Below, one piece after another: positions 10,427 through 22,128 of a stretch of DNA of 64,000 bases (its first letter is position 1; each line of letters starts with the position of its first letter). The notes below the pieces were generated by a model. That model did no database searches. It worked only from the letters and a program-made list of their open reading frames with translations, and was not told where the DNA came from. This DNA comes from Cryptomeria japonica (lineage: Eukaryota > Streptophyta > Pinopsida > Cupressales > Cupressaceae). The position numbers were made by a program, and so were the translations under genes. The stretch is from assembly GCF_030272615.1 (NCBI RefSeq), contig NC_081412.1, positions 26,504,501 through 26,568,500 of the forward strand. The letters run 5' to 3'.

Positions 10427-11276
10427 GATGGATTGAAGTCGGCCTTGTAATGTCCTTAGCTGACTGATATTCTTGGGTGGTGGCATGTCCTTGATTGCCT
10501 TAACTTTTGCTGGATCAACCTCAATGCCTTTGCTTGAGACAATGTGTCCTAGAAGCTTCCCGGAGGTTACTCCAAAGACACATTTCTTTGGGTTGAGTCG
10601 AACACGGTTTTGTTCCAGTCTATCAAAGATTTTATCTAAGATGTGGAGATGTCCTTCTCTGGTGAGTGATTTTGCTAGTAAGTCATCCACATAATCTTCC
10701 ATCATGGTATGCATCATGTCATGGAAGATGGTGGTCATTGCTCTCTGATAGGTTGCTCTTGCATTCTTGAGACCGAAAGGCATTACATTCCAGCAATATG
10801 TGCCCCATGAACAGGTGAAGGCTGTCTTATGTTGATCTTCTGGTGCGATCTTTATCTGATTGTATCCTGAAAAGCCATCCATGAGTGAAAGCATGGCATG
10901 TCCTGCTGTCAGATCCACTATAATATCAATATTGGGAAGGGGGAAGTCATCCTTAGGACAGGCCTTATTTAGATCTTTGAAGTCAGTACAAATACGGATG
11001 CCCCCTTTTGGTTTGCCAACAGGAACAATGTTGGAGATCCACTCTGCATAATCAATTGGTCTAATGAAACCAACGTCTAGGAGTTTCTTGAGTTCTGTTT
11101 TGACTAGCACTGCAATCTGAGGATGCATTTTACGAAGTTTTTGCTTGACAGGTTTGGCTCCTTCTACTACAGTGAGGTGATGCATGACTAAATCAGGATC
11201 AAGCCCAGGCATGTCTGCATATGACCATGCGAAGTTGATCTGACGCTTCTGGAAGAACTCTATAAATTTAGGCTAT
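10427..11276 (-). pseudogene. Gypsy-1 reverse transcriptase
   Basis: RT blocks in order: LRKMHPQIAVLVKTELKKLL, GFIRPIDYAEWISNIVPV, GGIRICTDFKDLNKACPKDD, FPLPNID, LSLMDGFSGYNQI, WGTYCWNVMPFGLKNA and EDYVDDLLAKS. The catalytic Y-V-D-D is intact at 10682-10693. A TAG at 11274-11276 separates it from the linker. The domain itself is uninterrupted for 262 residues. It converts element RNA to cDNA in virus-like particles. Confidence 0.92.
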
Positions 11277-13075
11277 TCCTCTAGAGTGAGAAGAGATGCC
11301 AGATGTATGATATGGGGATTTTCAGGGGTCCCCACATTGTATTCTTTGGTTTCCTCGATGAGAATCATTGATCATTCCTGTTGTGTGCTATTAGGGAGAA
11401 TGTCAAACCCTTCATCCTCAGGTGCCTCAGAGAGGTTTTCATCATTGGATATGCTCTTTCTTTTTACTTTTGTCAGATCAAACAGTGTCACAGTGTGGTT
11501 TTCACTGGAAGATCCATGTTTTATTGTTATATTTTTGCAGCTAAAAGGTTTGGCATCCACCCCGAAGTATGCTGCGCTATTAAGTTTGATGGCGAATCCA
11601 GCTTTGTGATCCCCGCTTGGTAGGTTATCCCTTATTTCCAAAAAGTCAATGATAGCCTCATCGTTTTGGAAGAAGTCAAGACATGGGGGATTTGGTTGGT
11701 TCCATTCGATGAGTTCAGGGTGGATAATGGGCATTACTTCATCGATTAGGTTAAGTGCGGTGGACGTATCAGTGAGGGTTAAGACGTTATGGTGAAGGTC
11801 GTTGATGGTACTTTCCTTGTCAGAATCAAGTGTAGGATGAGACGTCGGGTCTGTGGAAGATGTTTCCAATTCAGGAACCCAAGTGGTCTTTATCTGTGCT
11901 TCTCCGTAAACAGGGATATCTTTGTGTGGTGGAGGTGGTGATGTGTCTTCCTCATCTGAAGTGTTAAGCTATACCGAATCAAATTCCCATTCATGTGAGT
12001 CGGTCTCTGAATCACTTTCCAGCATCCGATTACTATACCATACTGGGACGTCCTTTGAGTTAAATACTGCAGGTGTGATTGGTTGATGTACCTTTGTAAT
12101 GATCGGTGCTGTAGGAAGGTCGATGGGGATTAAAGGATCTGGTACGGGGAGTATTGGTAATGTTGACTCAGTGGCTTCTGCTAGAACTACTGGTGCCATA
12201 GATGCTGCTGCAGGTTCTGATACAGTTGTTGCTGCTAATGGTGTTGCTAATGGGATTACTGGTTCGTTTGGTGGGATGAGTGGCATTGGTGATGGTTGTG
12301 TTGGGGTTTTGAGCCTCAGTGGGGCAGTTGGGATGGTGCTTGATGCCGCTTTGATGATAAAAGGCATCTTTTTTGCCGTAGGTGGACAAAATTGTTTGCT
12401 GGGTTTTCCTTTGAACTTGAGTTTAGGAAAGATCTCTTTTTCAAAGCCTAGGCCTGTATTACCTTTGGGCTTGAATTCTAGCAGCAGGGGTTCATGTCGT
12501 CCTTGTTTGCAATATCCCAAAGCACTATGACCATCATACCCCATTCGTTGCATAATGAGGAGACCTTTGCCATACTGTTCCATAGGAAGTGTAACTCGTG
12601 GTATATTAGTGGTGATGGGATCTTTATAGATCCATTCCGCTAGGTCCTCATCTTGTGTTTCTTCCTCTTGACTCTTTCCAAGAACGAAGGGTGTCAAAGC
12701 ACATGCTGGTATGTTTAGTGGTTGTTGGAGCACCTGCTGTGGTTTACCATGTGTTCTGGGAGAAGTGGGCATTTGTCCTACACAAAAGAGTTGACTCAAG
12801 TTGTATTCCCCAGGACCTTCCTCTGCTATCTTCATCTTAAGCTTTTCTTGCTTGGGTATAGTAGTGTTTGAACTGGCAAGAGAGGCGGGACTTATATATG
12901 ATGTGGAGGAAATGGCTTCTCTATTATTAGGAACGGTAATCTCTGGTTGATGGTTGATATTATGACAGTATGCAAAGGGATTTGCATCGCCCAAGATTGT
13001 GATCTCTACACCGTTATGTGGGAACTTGATACATTGATGGTAGGTAGATGGAACGGCTTGCATGGCATGTATCTA
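11277..13075 (-). pseudogene. Gypsy-1 protease-RT linker with G-patch domain
   Basis: About 600 codons of mostly low-complexity sequence. Near 12380-12580 it contains a G-patch-like segment: GLLIMQRMGYDGHSALGY, then GRHEPLL and NTGLGFEK, with the spaced glycines of that RNA-binding domain. Gypsy-2 has the same segment in the same place. Downstream is a Pro/Ala/Thr-rich stretch and an acidic stretch. Stops: TAG 13073-13075 (Trp in gypsy-2), TAG 11969-11971, TGA 11372-11374 (Arg in gypsy-2). The frame is the same as gag, protease and RT. Confidence 0.75.
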
Positions 13076-13850
13076 AGGTCTTCCTAACAATAGATTATAT
13101 GGCAGAGGAAGGTCCAGAACCTGACAAATGATGTGCTTTACCATAGGGCCCACTTAGATTGGTAGTACCACAGCTCCTTTGGATGAACGCTCCGCATCGT
13201 CATAGGCTTTGATTGTGATCTTCTGACGAGGATCCACTGATTCGACCGCATATCCCAATGCTGTGACCAACTGTAGTGTGCAAATATTGAGGCCGGCTCC
13301 ATTATCGATCAAGACTCGCTTGATCCTATGCTGGTTAATGAATCCTTCGATGTGGAGTGAGGCATTATGTGGTTGTTGGAAGGAAGAGTTGTCACTTTCA
13401 GAAAAAGTGAGACAAGGTGATGACTTTAAACTTCCAACCATGGCTTGAAATTGGTCCGTATTCAGATTTGCAGGGACTGACGCCTCTTGGAGTGCTTGAT
13501 CCAAGATAGTTTTATGAGAGGGTGATAGGCGCAAAAGCTCTAAAATGGATATAAGTGCAGGGGTTTTGTCTAATTGTTCCACAAGATTGTACTGCTTTGG
13601 GATGGAGGTGGTGCCTTGTGGAGCTGCCTTGATGGTAACTTTGCCGCGATGTGTAACAACATTGCAATTTGAGTTGGGATTTTTGAAGGTTATGGTTGCA
13701 ACTTGTTCACTGGCATCATACAGATGATTTACAGGGTAATTATACGCAGCCTGTGTATAATCAGTGGTATCAGGACCTCGTCTGGAAGTGGAAGGACCCC
13801 TTTGATCTTGGGATGGAAGTGGATTTTTGAACATCAGATGATCATTATTT
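13076..13850 (-). pseudogene. Gypsy-1 aspartic protease
   Basis: The active-site segment reads VLIDNGAGLNICTLQLV at about 13260-13320, with the single aspartate of a retropepsin in D-N-G rather than D-T/S-G. It is followed by ITIKAYDDAERSSKGAVVLPI and LPLPYNLLLGRP. Gypsy-2 has D-G-G-S at the same place. It would cleave Gag-Pol. Stop TAA at 13154-13156 (Gln in gypsy-2). Confidence 0.8.
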
Positions 13851-15358
13851 GTGGTTTTTGGGTCATGTCCTTCAATTTCAATTTCTCCTCGATCAATAAG
13901 ATCTTGAATGAGATCTTTCAATCGGTGATAATTACTTGTCTTGTGTCCTCTTCCTTGATGGAATTCACAGTGTTCAGTATCTCTCCACCATGCCGGTTTG
14001 ACTTGAGGCTCATAGTTTGATAGCTTAGGTAGAGTGACCAAATTTTGGGAAATAAGTTGTCGCAACACTGTTTCAATGGGTTCCCCTAAGGGAGTGTATG
14101 TTCGTTTCTGTTTTTGCTAACGAGGTCTTGGTTCATCGTGAGATGTGATGCGACCTTGATTGGAAGGAATGTTTGTGTTATTCTGAGGTGGAGGATTTTG
14201 TCCTGCAAACCGAACCACAGGTTGTGCATTTTGTATAGTCCTAGCATCCACAACCCCATCATTGACAACATTCTTGTTTTTATTCCAGAAGCTTGGTTTA
14301 TCGCTGTTGAAGCAAAAGCGAGGACCATCTTTTGGTTCATTAAAGATTTTGATGAGTCCTTTCTTGATGAGTGCCCTTTCACATTTCAAACCCTTGGTGA
14401 TCATATCATTAAAAGAGTCTGTGTCTTTGATATCCAGGTGAAATTCCATTTCTTCGTTTAAGTTGGAAATGAATATTTCCACTAGTTCTCGTTCAAGTAA
14501 CTGAAGAGAACGTATGCTAGACATTTGGCGCCATCATTGCAGGAATACTGAGAATTGTTCACCTGGTTTTTGTTTGGTGTTGCACAGATCAGCCATGGTG
14601 ATGTCGCGTTCAATGTTATGAGAGTAATGAGTGAGGAATTTTTGGATAAGTTCCTCAAATGTTCTAATGCCACCTGGTAGTCGGGAAAACCATGATGTGG
14701 TTGTTCCTCCCAAGCTTTGGGGAAAAAGGCGCATTAGGTAGGTGTCTTCATATGCCACTTCAAGACAAGCGGAATGAAATTCTCGGACATGATCGCGGGG
14801 ATCCCCATTTCCTCTATATTTTTCAAATTTGGGTGTTTCGAACCCTCGAGGAAATGGTGGCATGTAAAGATTCCTATCAAAAGGATAGGCACAGATGTCA
14901 TTGAGTGAGAACTGATTAGTCTTGACACCACTATGAAGCTGTTGGGCGAGATTCTCGACTTGTTGCCGCAACATCTCCATTTCATTTGGAGGAGGAGGTG
15001 GTGGGTTACCTCGAGGAATGTTATATCTGATGGGATCTCTATCTCTTTCCTCTTCATGGCGACTTTGTCTTTCTGATGCTTGTCTTAATTGGGCAAGATC
15101 AAAGTCAGATGGGAGTTTTGCTCCTTCTTGAGCGAGTCTTAAGAAGTGAGCATCCGCATTGCTCCTGAGTATTTCATCAAACAATCTGTTATAGAGAGGG
15201 TTATGCTGAGCCCTTTCTATCATTGCAGGAGTGGGAGTACTTGGGTTTTCGTCGTCGGCATTTCCTCCAAGTGCTTCTTGAAATTCATTGAGATTTTCCT
15301 CTTCTTCTTCTTCCCTTTCTATTTCTCGTTGCCTGGACTGTGATCGGGTTTGGGCCAT
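13851..15358 (-). pseudogene. Gypsy-1 gag
   Basis: ATG at 15356-15358, starting MAQTRSQSRQRE. Retrotransposon gag domain at about residues 170-360: FPRGFETPKFEKYRGNGDP, HVREFHSACLEVAYED, LTHYSHNIERDITMADLCNT. A zinc-finger-like CEFHQGRGHKTSNYHRLK follows; the last ligand is Tyr (codon 13928-13930) where the family has Cys, a one-base G-to-A change. Stops: TGA 14534-14536 (Arg in one gypsy-2 gag copy) and TAG 14117-14119. It forms the particle and binds RNA in related elements. Confidence 0.88.
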
Positions 15359-18008
15359 TTTGTGTATGAGTTTTTTGTTGAAATTGAGTGAAAATGGTGA
15401 TGAGTTTGTGATGAAATGAGAATTTGATGATTAGTGGATTGTGTTGCATGTGGATCTCTAGCACTTTTTAAGGTGGATGTAACCAAAATTTCTTCTTTGA
15501 ATTTCTTGCTTGTTTGATAAGATTTGATGTGATAAGGTGTAGAGAAATCTGAGATGTGTTACAGATTTAACTACCTAGTAATGAGAGGATTCACTCATGA
15601 ACTAGTTTTAACCTGCGTAGATGTGTCTCTTAGGATGAGCTTATCCTAGATGTAGAAACAATCTAAAAAGTGATGTGAAGTGTTTGATTTCAAGCAATAT
15701 CTAAAAGAGAATTTTGGGACAAGAACCTCTTAATGTTTTGAGAGTTGAGGATGGATTGATGATGAAATGATGATGTATGAGTGAGATGATGGATGAAAAT
15801 GTTTTCAACTTCAATAAAAACTCTGTGTTACAAATGGGACAAACTCTATCTCTTCCCTTTCGGGTGTTGGTGGTACTTCTCGAGCTGTGTTGTATGTAAT
15901 ACAGATGTTTGGGAAGAAGTTTGGATTAATCTTTCCTCCTTGATTTTTGTGATAACTTAGAGCTCTATATTGCATAAAAGCTCTTCGATTCAATGATTCT
16001 GAATCAAATTCGTTTGTTTTGCCTCGAAGGTAGAGACGCATACGATGTAGAAAGACTCTATGTGAGACAAAGATTTGTCGATTGATATAGAAGAACTTCC
16101 TTCTTTTGATTAAAGCCTTTGAGCTTAATGGTCTTCTTTTCAAGTTGATATTCTGATGACACTTCTTCTTTCGCAAGACGTGAAGAATGGTCATAAAATT
16201 TTGACTCTTTGTTGTTTGTACCTTGTTTTCAATGTTTTTGGTTGTGTTGACAGATGTTTGGTTGGATGAATACTTTGTTTTTGGGATTAATTTTCTAATT
16301 TTTCTTTGACAAGAAAAACAAAGCAAGCACACAAACACAAGAATGTTGCCTAAAAGGCACAAATGAGTATGGGTCTAGATTAACCCAATCCTTAGACTTG
16401 TATATGACCCTTCCTTTTAGATGTATTTTAAGGTGAATTTCCAAAAGCCTGAAGTCGGCTCAATTTGCACTAGGTCTTTAAAATGAACACACTTCAAACA
16501 CTTTTTATCCCTAAGGTCAAATGGCCAGTTGTGATAAATTTAGCCCACATCTTGATATTTCTTCGACTTTGGTACTACATACCTTATGAATCCCGTCGTG
16601 GCAGGTAAGGATGTGATATACTAAGTCTTGCACGAGCATAACAAATAGATAATCCCTATGATGGGGGAGTCACCACTTTCATGAAGCCACAAGTGACTTT
16701 TCAAAAAGCTATGTTTCTACTCAAGGAAATATGTATGGTGAGTATCTTGGGAGCAAAACCATCTATGCTCTTGCACTAAATTATATCGCAAATATCCTCA
16801 ATCAATAGAACGGGTGGGCTACTACTTAAAGGTGTTTAGTCATGTTCGATGTTTTTGGACATAAGTTCATTCTGCAATGACTCACTTAAGAGCCTTGTAA
16901 CTGGTGGTGGGGCCCATTTGTCCTTTCGGCCAGTTACACTATAGGAACAGCTATACCCAAGGCTACAGCTTTCGCTCTCACCTGATTTCTATAGCGGCTC
17001 GAAAGATTTACCGCGCGAGGTTGTTCCCAAGAGTGATGTGTCTCTTGGCAGGCCTCTCTTAAAAAGATAAAATTTTGAGTGTTACTAACACTTTTCTCTT
17101 GCACCTAGGACCACGAGAGCCAAGGGAGAGGATAGTGTGTGTTAGAAGTAGGACCACTCGACCAACTCTTTGCACAAGCGTGCCAAACACGAAATTCACT
17201 TGTTCTTTTTAATCCATCATTTGCAAATGTGATCTAACTATTTGGAGATGTTGCTCCAACAGCCATGGTGTTCGTTTTAACTTCAAAAAGCAATGTGTTT
17301 TGTAATCTAGAATTCGAAAATCCTGGTCAACTTAATGAAAAACACGTTTTGCTTGAAGTAAATCGCTTGCAAGAATTGGAACAAGTGGATTGTAAGTTTT
17401 TAATTTTGCACCAAAATTTGAAGTGTGGCTTGTAAATTCTTTAGTTTTGATGCAAGAAAAGAAACTTTGTGTGTTGATTTTAAGCACCAAAATAAGGATG
17501 AATCCTAGCTAGAAAGCAAGACAATTTTGTGTTTTTCAAGTTTTTAAGCACCAAAGGACAAATTTGTGATTTTTATGGTGAGTTTTTAACCTACATGAAC
17601 AAAAACATGTTAGTAAAATCGATGTTCAAGGGGGGCTTCCACAAGCCTAAAAATTTCTATGTTTGTGGTTACAAGGCGATTCAGACGACATTCTGTTGCA
17701 ATAGCGCTAGTTTGCGTTTTAACAGAAGCGCTATTTCACACAGAAGCGCTGAAATAACAAAATTGCCAGAGGGTCAAAAGCGCTAAAATATAATCAGTAG
17801 TGCTAGAAGAAGAACAAAAGCGCTAGAAAAATGGCAAAAGCGCTGAAACTTTTACAATAGCGCTATTGTAAAGGCAATAGCGCTAAAAGAAAAAAGTGAC
17901 AATAGCGCTAGAACGTGTTCAATAGCGCTAAAGCGCAACCTGTGTGACACATTCAACAATCAAACATGTTAGTTAGAAAAAAAAAATGAGATGTTTTTGG
18001 TGGTTCGA
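15359..18008 (-). other. Gypsy-1 5' leader
   Basis: About 2.65 kb between PBS and gag ATG, similar in length to the gypsy-2 leader. It holds the second AGCGCT array at its 5' end and several short ORFs. The largest, 15811-16362 minus, has no recognised domain and starts with a non-ATG codon, so it is not called as a gene. Long leaders are common in Tat-clade elements. Confidence 0.65.
17703..17936. repeat. AGCGCT palindrome array, 5' copy (gypsy-1)
   Basis: Ten exact AGCGCT hexamers and one decayed AGTGCT in about 230 bp, mostly as AATAGCGCTA or AAAGCGCTGAAA. It lies about 80-320 nt inside the PBS. The array at 2843-3150 is the counterpart at the other end of the internal region. Confidence 0.8.
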
Positions 18009-18026
18009 TTCACGTCGGGTTCACCA
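18009..18026 (-). other. Primer-binding site of gypsy-1
   Basis: On the minus strand TGGTGAACCCGACGTGAA starts 2 nt after the LTR. Its complement on the plus strand (from 18003) has tRNA 3'-end geometry: T-loop TTCGATT, C, four nucleotides, a 7-nt acceptor strand, A, CCA. I could not name the tRNA. The complementarity may extend to 24 nt. Confidence 0.7.
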
Positions 18027-18028
18027 AA

Positions 18029-19403
18029 TGATGCCCTCCTAAATGGCACAAGGTTAGTGAATGATCAACAACACAAAAAGACACAAAAATGTTAGATTGT
18101 CAGTGTTAGTCAATCAAAAACTAATCTAAAAAGGCATACCAAGAGAGATGCTAAAAACAAGCTAATATATCTAACTAAAGAAGCAAAGATAACGAGGCAT
18201 CTCCAAATGCCTCTTAGCATGGTTTTAGTTCCTTTCTCCCTTGTTCCTCTCCTCTCCAAGTTCCAAAATAGTGTAGCTCTCAGCAGCTTTTTGCACTATG
18301 GATGCTTATGGAGGATTGAGATTGTAATATTGAGCTTTGAATATGAAATGAGAAGCTAATGCTATGCTATTGATGCTAAAATGATGTATTTTAACCAAAA
18401 TAACAAGGTATTAGATGATTATGCTAAAAATGCTCTCTGAAATGTCTATAGCTTAGATGCATACAAGTTTTCAGGATCCGGATTATGAAGGAATAGGCTC
18501 TATTTATAGGAAAAATGGAGCAATGGATGGTCAGGATTGAAAGATTCAATCAAGGGTTGAGTTTGAAAGTTGGGGATCCATGTGCACAATTGGCACCAAT
18601 GAAATGGTGACAAGTGTCAACATAGGGTTGGGTTGAGAAAAGGAGTTGGAGGCATTAAAGGCCTGAGAAGACCTCATGGTTATCTAAAGGCTAAGGGTCA
18701 AGTCTAAATTAAGCTTACCCACTGGATTAAGAGTTAATCCAAGGATAAACCTTTGTGCAAATGTTTAAGAGATAATCATGGTCAAAGCATTAATGGCCTG
18801 ATGAGACCTTTGGGTTGGATAGAGGTTGAAGGTTGAAAGCCTTTAAAGGTTATCAAAGACTTTGAGCCATTTAGTGGTTGAAGACTTGAAGCCTTTAATG
18901 GTTATCAAAGACTTTGAGGTTTTGAGAAGTGACTTCCCTTTGCTTAGGGATGTGACAAAGTTTAGAGGATGGATTAGGCTAATTAGGAAGTTTTTAGAAG
19001 AATCTAGAAGGGGATTAGATTTTGCAAGTGGATTTGGTGGGTGAGGGAAAATAGGATTTTATTAAAATAAAAATTCATTTATTTCAATAAATGTGTGCAA
19101 GTTGCATTTGTAGGAAAATGCAAGTGGGGGGGGATAATGATTTAAATAAATGTTTTATTTAATTTATTTAAAAGAGGAAAAGGGGATTTTAATTAAATAA
19201 ATAGATTTTATTTATTTAATTGATTGTGAATTTGATTTAATGAATTAATTAAAATAAATTGAATAATTTATTTAATTAATAGAAGAATGTTTGGGGATGA
19301 ATTAATTAAATATTAATTTAATTAATTTGATGGCTAGTGGATTTTTAATCAAATAAATACGAAATATTTATTTAATTAAGCTGGACAGGTTTATGTGACT
19401 ACA
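18029..19403 (-). repeat. Gypsy-1 5' LTR (promoter LTR)
   Basis: 1,375 bp, same length as 913-2287. By eye the two differ at five positions, each A in the left LTR and G here. Transcription should run leftward from a start near 18470, below the TATA box, giving a leader of about 3.1 kb before gag. Confidence 0.95.
18500..18508 (-). promoter_or_regulatory. TATA box in gypsy-1 5' LTR
   Basis: TATAAATAG on the minus strand in CCTATAAATAGAGCC, the usual plant TATA form. The same motif is at 1384-1392 in the 3' LTR. The start site itself is inferred. Confidence 0.6.
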
Positions 19404-19408
19404 ACTAC
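19404..19408. repeat. Target-site duplication of gypsy-1, right copy (ACTAC)
   Basis: ACTAC directly follows the CA end of the right LTR; partner ACTAT at 908-912. Confidence 0.75.
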
Positions 19409-20826
19409 ATTTGTCGGTTGATCATTATTCTGTGCTTCCGGTTTAAAGATCACCAATGTTTCTTCATTATCATCTTTTTCAGGTTTAGACCCACTTGATC
19501 CTTTAGATTTATTTGACAAATCATCCACCTTCACATTAACACTTTCAACTATTTTCTTAGTTCTCTTATTATAGCATTTATATGCTTTGCTTTTAGAAGA
19601 ATAACCAAGAAATATTCCTTCATCGGATTTCGCATCAAACTTTCTAGTGTAGTTATCCTTTTTAATAAAATATTGGCTTCCAAAGATTTTGAAATAACTC
19701 ACACAAGGAGTTTTACCATACCATAGCTCATAAGGTGTCTTATTGTTGTCTTTCTTTACAAGTATCTGGTTTAATGTGTAGACTGTAGTACTTATCGCTT
19801 CTCTCCAAAACATCTTAGGCATATTACCTTGTAATAACATTGTTCTAGCAAGATCAACAATTGTTCTATTCATCCTTTCTGCTACACCATTTTGTTGTGG
19901 TGTCCTTGGAGCAGACATCTGTCTCTTGATACCCTGTTCATCACAATACTTGACAAACTCATCAGATGTGAATTCTCCTCCTCGATCAGATCTTAAGCAT
20001 TTCAAGTTTTTACTGGTCTCATTCTCAACTAGAGATTTAAATGCTTTAAATTTACTAAAGGCTTCAGATTTCTCCTTTAGGAATGTAACCCACATCATCT
20101 TAGAATAGTCATCAGTAAAAAGCAAGAAATATCTATCACCAAAATAGATTTTTGTTCTCATAGGACCACAAAGATCAGTATGAACCAAATCCAAAATATT
20201 TTCAGATGTACACTTATTTCTCTTAAATGAAATCAAGGTCATCTTACCAATTTGACAGTCTTTACACATCACATTATCCGATTTAACAATTTGTGGTAAT
20301 CCTCTCACAATACTAGACTTTCTTACCTTCACCAAGTTATTAAAATTCATATGACAACATCTCTTGTGCCATAACCAGCTGTAGATTCCATCTTTGCAAC
20401 TAGACAACTATTGATATTAGCATTTAAATGAAATAAGTTAGCTCTTGTTTGTTTTTCGGTAGCAATCAGTTCACCATTTCCTCCAAGAATTCTGCAGATT
20501 CCATCATTAAACTCAAGAAAATAGCATTTATCATTGAGTTGTCCAACACTTAACAGATTATGTTTTAGACCAGCAACCTAAAATACATCATCAGTATTAT
20601 TCTTCCCATTCAAATAAATAGAACATTTACCTTTCACCATGTAGGGAGAGTCATTTCCAAATCTAACAACACCTCAATCAAATTCATTAAGAGTTAAGAA
20701 CTTACTCTTATCTCCGGTCATATGGTGTGATCAACCACTGTTTATAATCCATTCATTATTGTTTTCTACATGAGAAACTAGTGCCTTCTCATCAGACAAT
20801 TCCTCCTTTACAACTAAAAACACAAT

Positions 20827-20831
20827 CTCTT
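20827..20831. repeat. Target-site duplication of gypsy-2, left copy (CTCTT)
   Basis: CTCTT precedes the TG end of the left LTR; an identical CTCTT follows the right LTR at 43399-43403. Confidence 0.85.
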
Positions 20832-22116
20832 TGTAGACACCTAAAAATAATTATTCTAATTATTTTTAATTCCTGACATAATTATTTTATTAATCATGCC
20901 AATTTTAATTCTCCTCAATATTAATTAATTATAATTAATATTGTCACTATAGTGTGATTGATTTATTTAATAAATCAACCCCTTTTTATTCTTCTAAAAA
21001 TCTTCAATATTAAATCTTCTCAAAGTCCTCCTCTTAACTAAATAATTTCAATTAATTAGTTAACCTAAGTGATTCCTACAAATCATCTTTTCCCAATCCA
21101 TCATTAACCTAATGAATTCTTCTAGAAACTCCCTAAACTTACTTAGTATTATTCTTCTAATTTTTAATTCCCTCCACTCATTCTCTCTCCTAGTCAAATC
21201 ATCCTACCAATCTTATCTATCCTAATCCCACCTAACCTTTCCTCTAATCCCCCTCCTAATGAGTTTCTAGTGGCTAATCATCATAATTAGCCACAAATTC
21301 AACTCCTTGTCCTTTCCACCCAACCACTCTCCTTAAATTCCCTTTTCCTCGGAGAATGTGAGATTTTTAAAATCATATATTCCTCTAGACATCTCATCTT
21401 CCAAGGAATTTTTAATTCCTTCTTATTCCTCCAATCCCCATGAATATCCCTTTTTGAAGAATTTTTAATTCTTCCTCTCCCTCTCCATCCCTCAAGAAAT
21501 ATCCCATCCCTTTCTCTTCTCCAGACACATTGGGAAGTTTTCCCAATGTACCTTGAGGAGTGTGGAGACAAGAAATGCCTTTAAGGCATATCTCTTGGTC
21601 TCCACACCTCCTCTTGGGTCTTGTGTGGGCTCACAAGAAATCCTGACCCTCCATCTTGGGTCAATCCTAGCCCTTCATTTTTCCTCTTCTCTCTCTATAA
21701 ATTGAGGACTCCATCCCCTCACATTTCACCTCCAATTTTAGCAAGTTCATGCTGTTAGTTTGTGCCTAGAAAACCATATTTGCATCCTCACCATGCCAAA
21801 ATTATCCTTCATCCATACTTAGTCATATTATCCATCTCATCCCTCAAATCCATTTTATCCATTTGTGCACAATGTTGGAGAGCCAACCGTATCAAGTAAT
21901 CTAGGAGCAAATCGACATCACATTGGAGACATTTGGGCACACTTTGACTTAATCCAAGCTCCATCCAAGGAAGAAGGTAAAGGTTTGCAAGGTAAAAAGT
22001 ATTAATCTTCATGTTTTCATGTGAGTTGATTTACGCTTTTATGATTTTATATGTTTTTGTGTTTTGATTTGCATACTAACCATCCAAATCCACCTTCCAC
22101 TATTTTCCCCTCTTCA
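20832..22116 (+). repeat. Gypsy-2 5' LTR
   Basis: 1,285 bp. AT-rich first third with AATTAATTA runs, and a possible TATA motif in CTCTCTATAAATTGAGGAC at about 21691-21709. The end CCCCTCTTCA is shared with the 3' LTR. An LTR part from 21591 onward is repeated at 26963. Confidence 0.93.
21691..21709 (+). promoter_or_regulatory. Probable TATA region of gypsy-2 LTR
   Basis: CTCTCTATAAATTGAGGAC is present here, in unit B at about 27063-27081, and in the 3' LTR near 42970-42990. Transcription would run rightward through the PBS. Confidence 0.5.
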
Positions 22117-22128
22117 TTCTAGCACACC

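Larger units (their letters stand above)
913..19403 (-). mobile_element. Gypsy-1: Ty3/gypsy (Tat-like) retrotransposon with antisense PMD gene
   Basis: The element is 18.5 kb with two 1,375-bp LTRs starting TG and ending CA, a PBS next to the right LTR, a purine tract next to the left LTR, and minus-strand gag-protease-RT-RNase H-RNase H-integrase. The second, archaeal-type RNase H and the extra antisense gene between pol and the 3' LTR are known traits of the Tat clade. I counted 5 differences between the LTRs, about 0.4%, so insertion is recent. Gag-pol nevertheless holds 11 in-frame stops, all in one reading frame, so this copy is non-autonomous. It interrupts the copia element between integrase and RT. 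Confidence 0.93.
19404..20831 (-). pseudogene. Copia protease and integrase
   Basis: Minus strand. The protease active site at about 20725-20745 reads N-S-G-stop-S-H-H-M-T-G-D: the catalytic Asp is Asn (20740-20742) and the next Cys is TGA (20731-20733). Then a GAG-pre-integrase finger (LWHKRCCHMNF, CKDC) and integrase core with VHTDLCGPM, LRSDRGGEF and NGVAERMNRT (DDE set kept) to about 19600. The last residues of the 338-codon ORF come from the gypsy-1 LTR. The piece is bounded by gypsy-1 on the left and gypsy-2 on the right. Confidence 0.9.

Noticed and set aside
8069-15358. Idea that stops in gypsy-1 are removed by RNA editing or read through
   Set aside because: At least two stops replace Trp codons, which U-to-C editing would not restore, and nuclear editing of this kind is not established in plants. 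Deamination decay is simpler.
15811-16362. 183-codon ORF in the gypsy-1 leader
   Set aside because: Starts with TTG, has no domain and no counterpart recognised in gypsy-2.
18001-18028. A real tRNA gene next to the gypsy-1 LTR
   Set aside because: Only the 3' part fits; the opposing T-stem strand does not pair and the 5' half is missing. It is the PBS.
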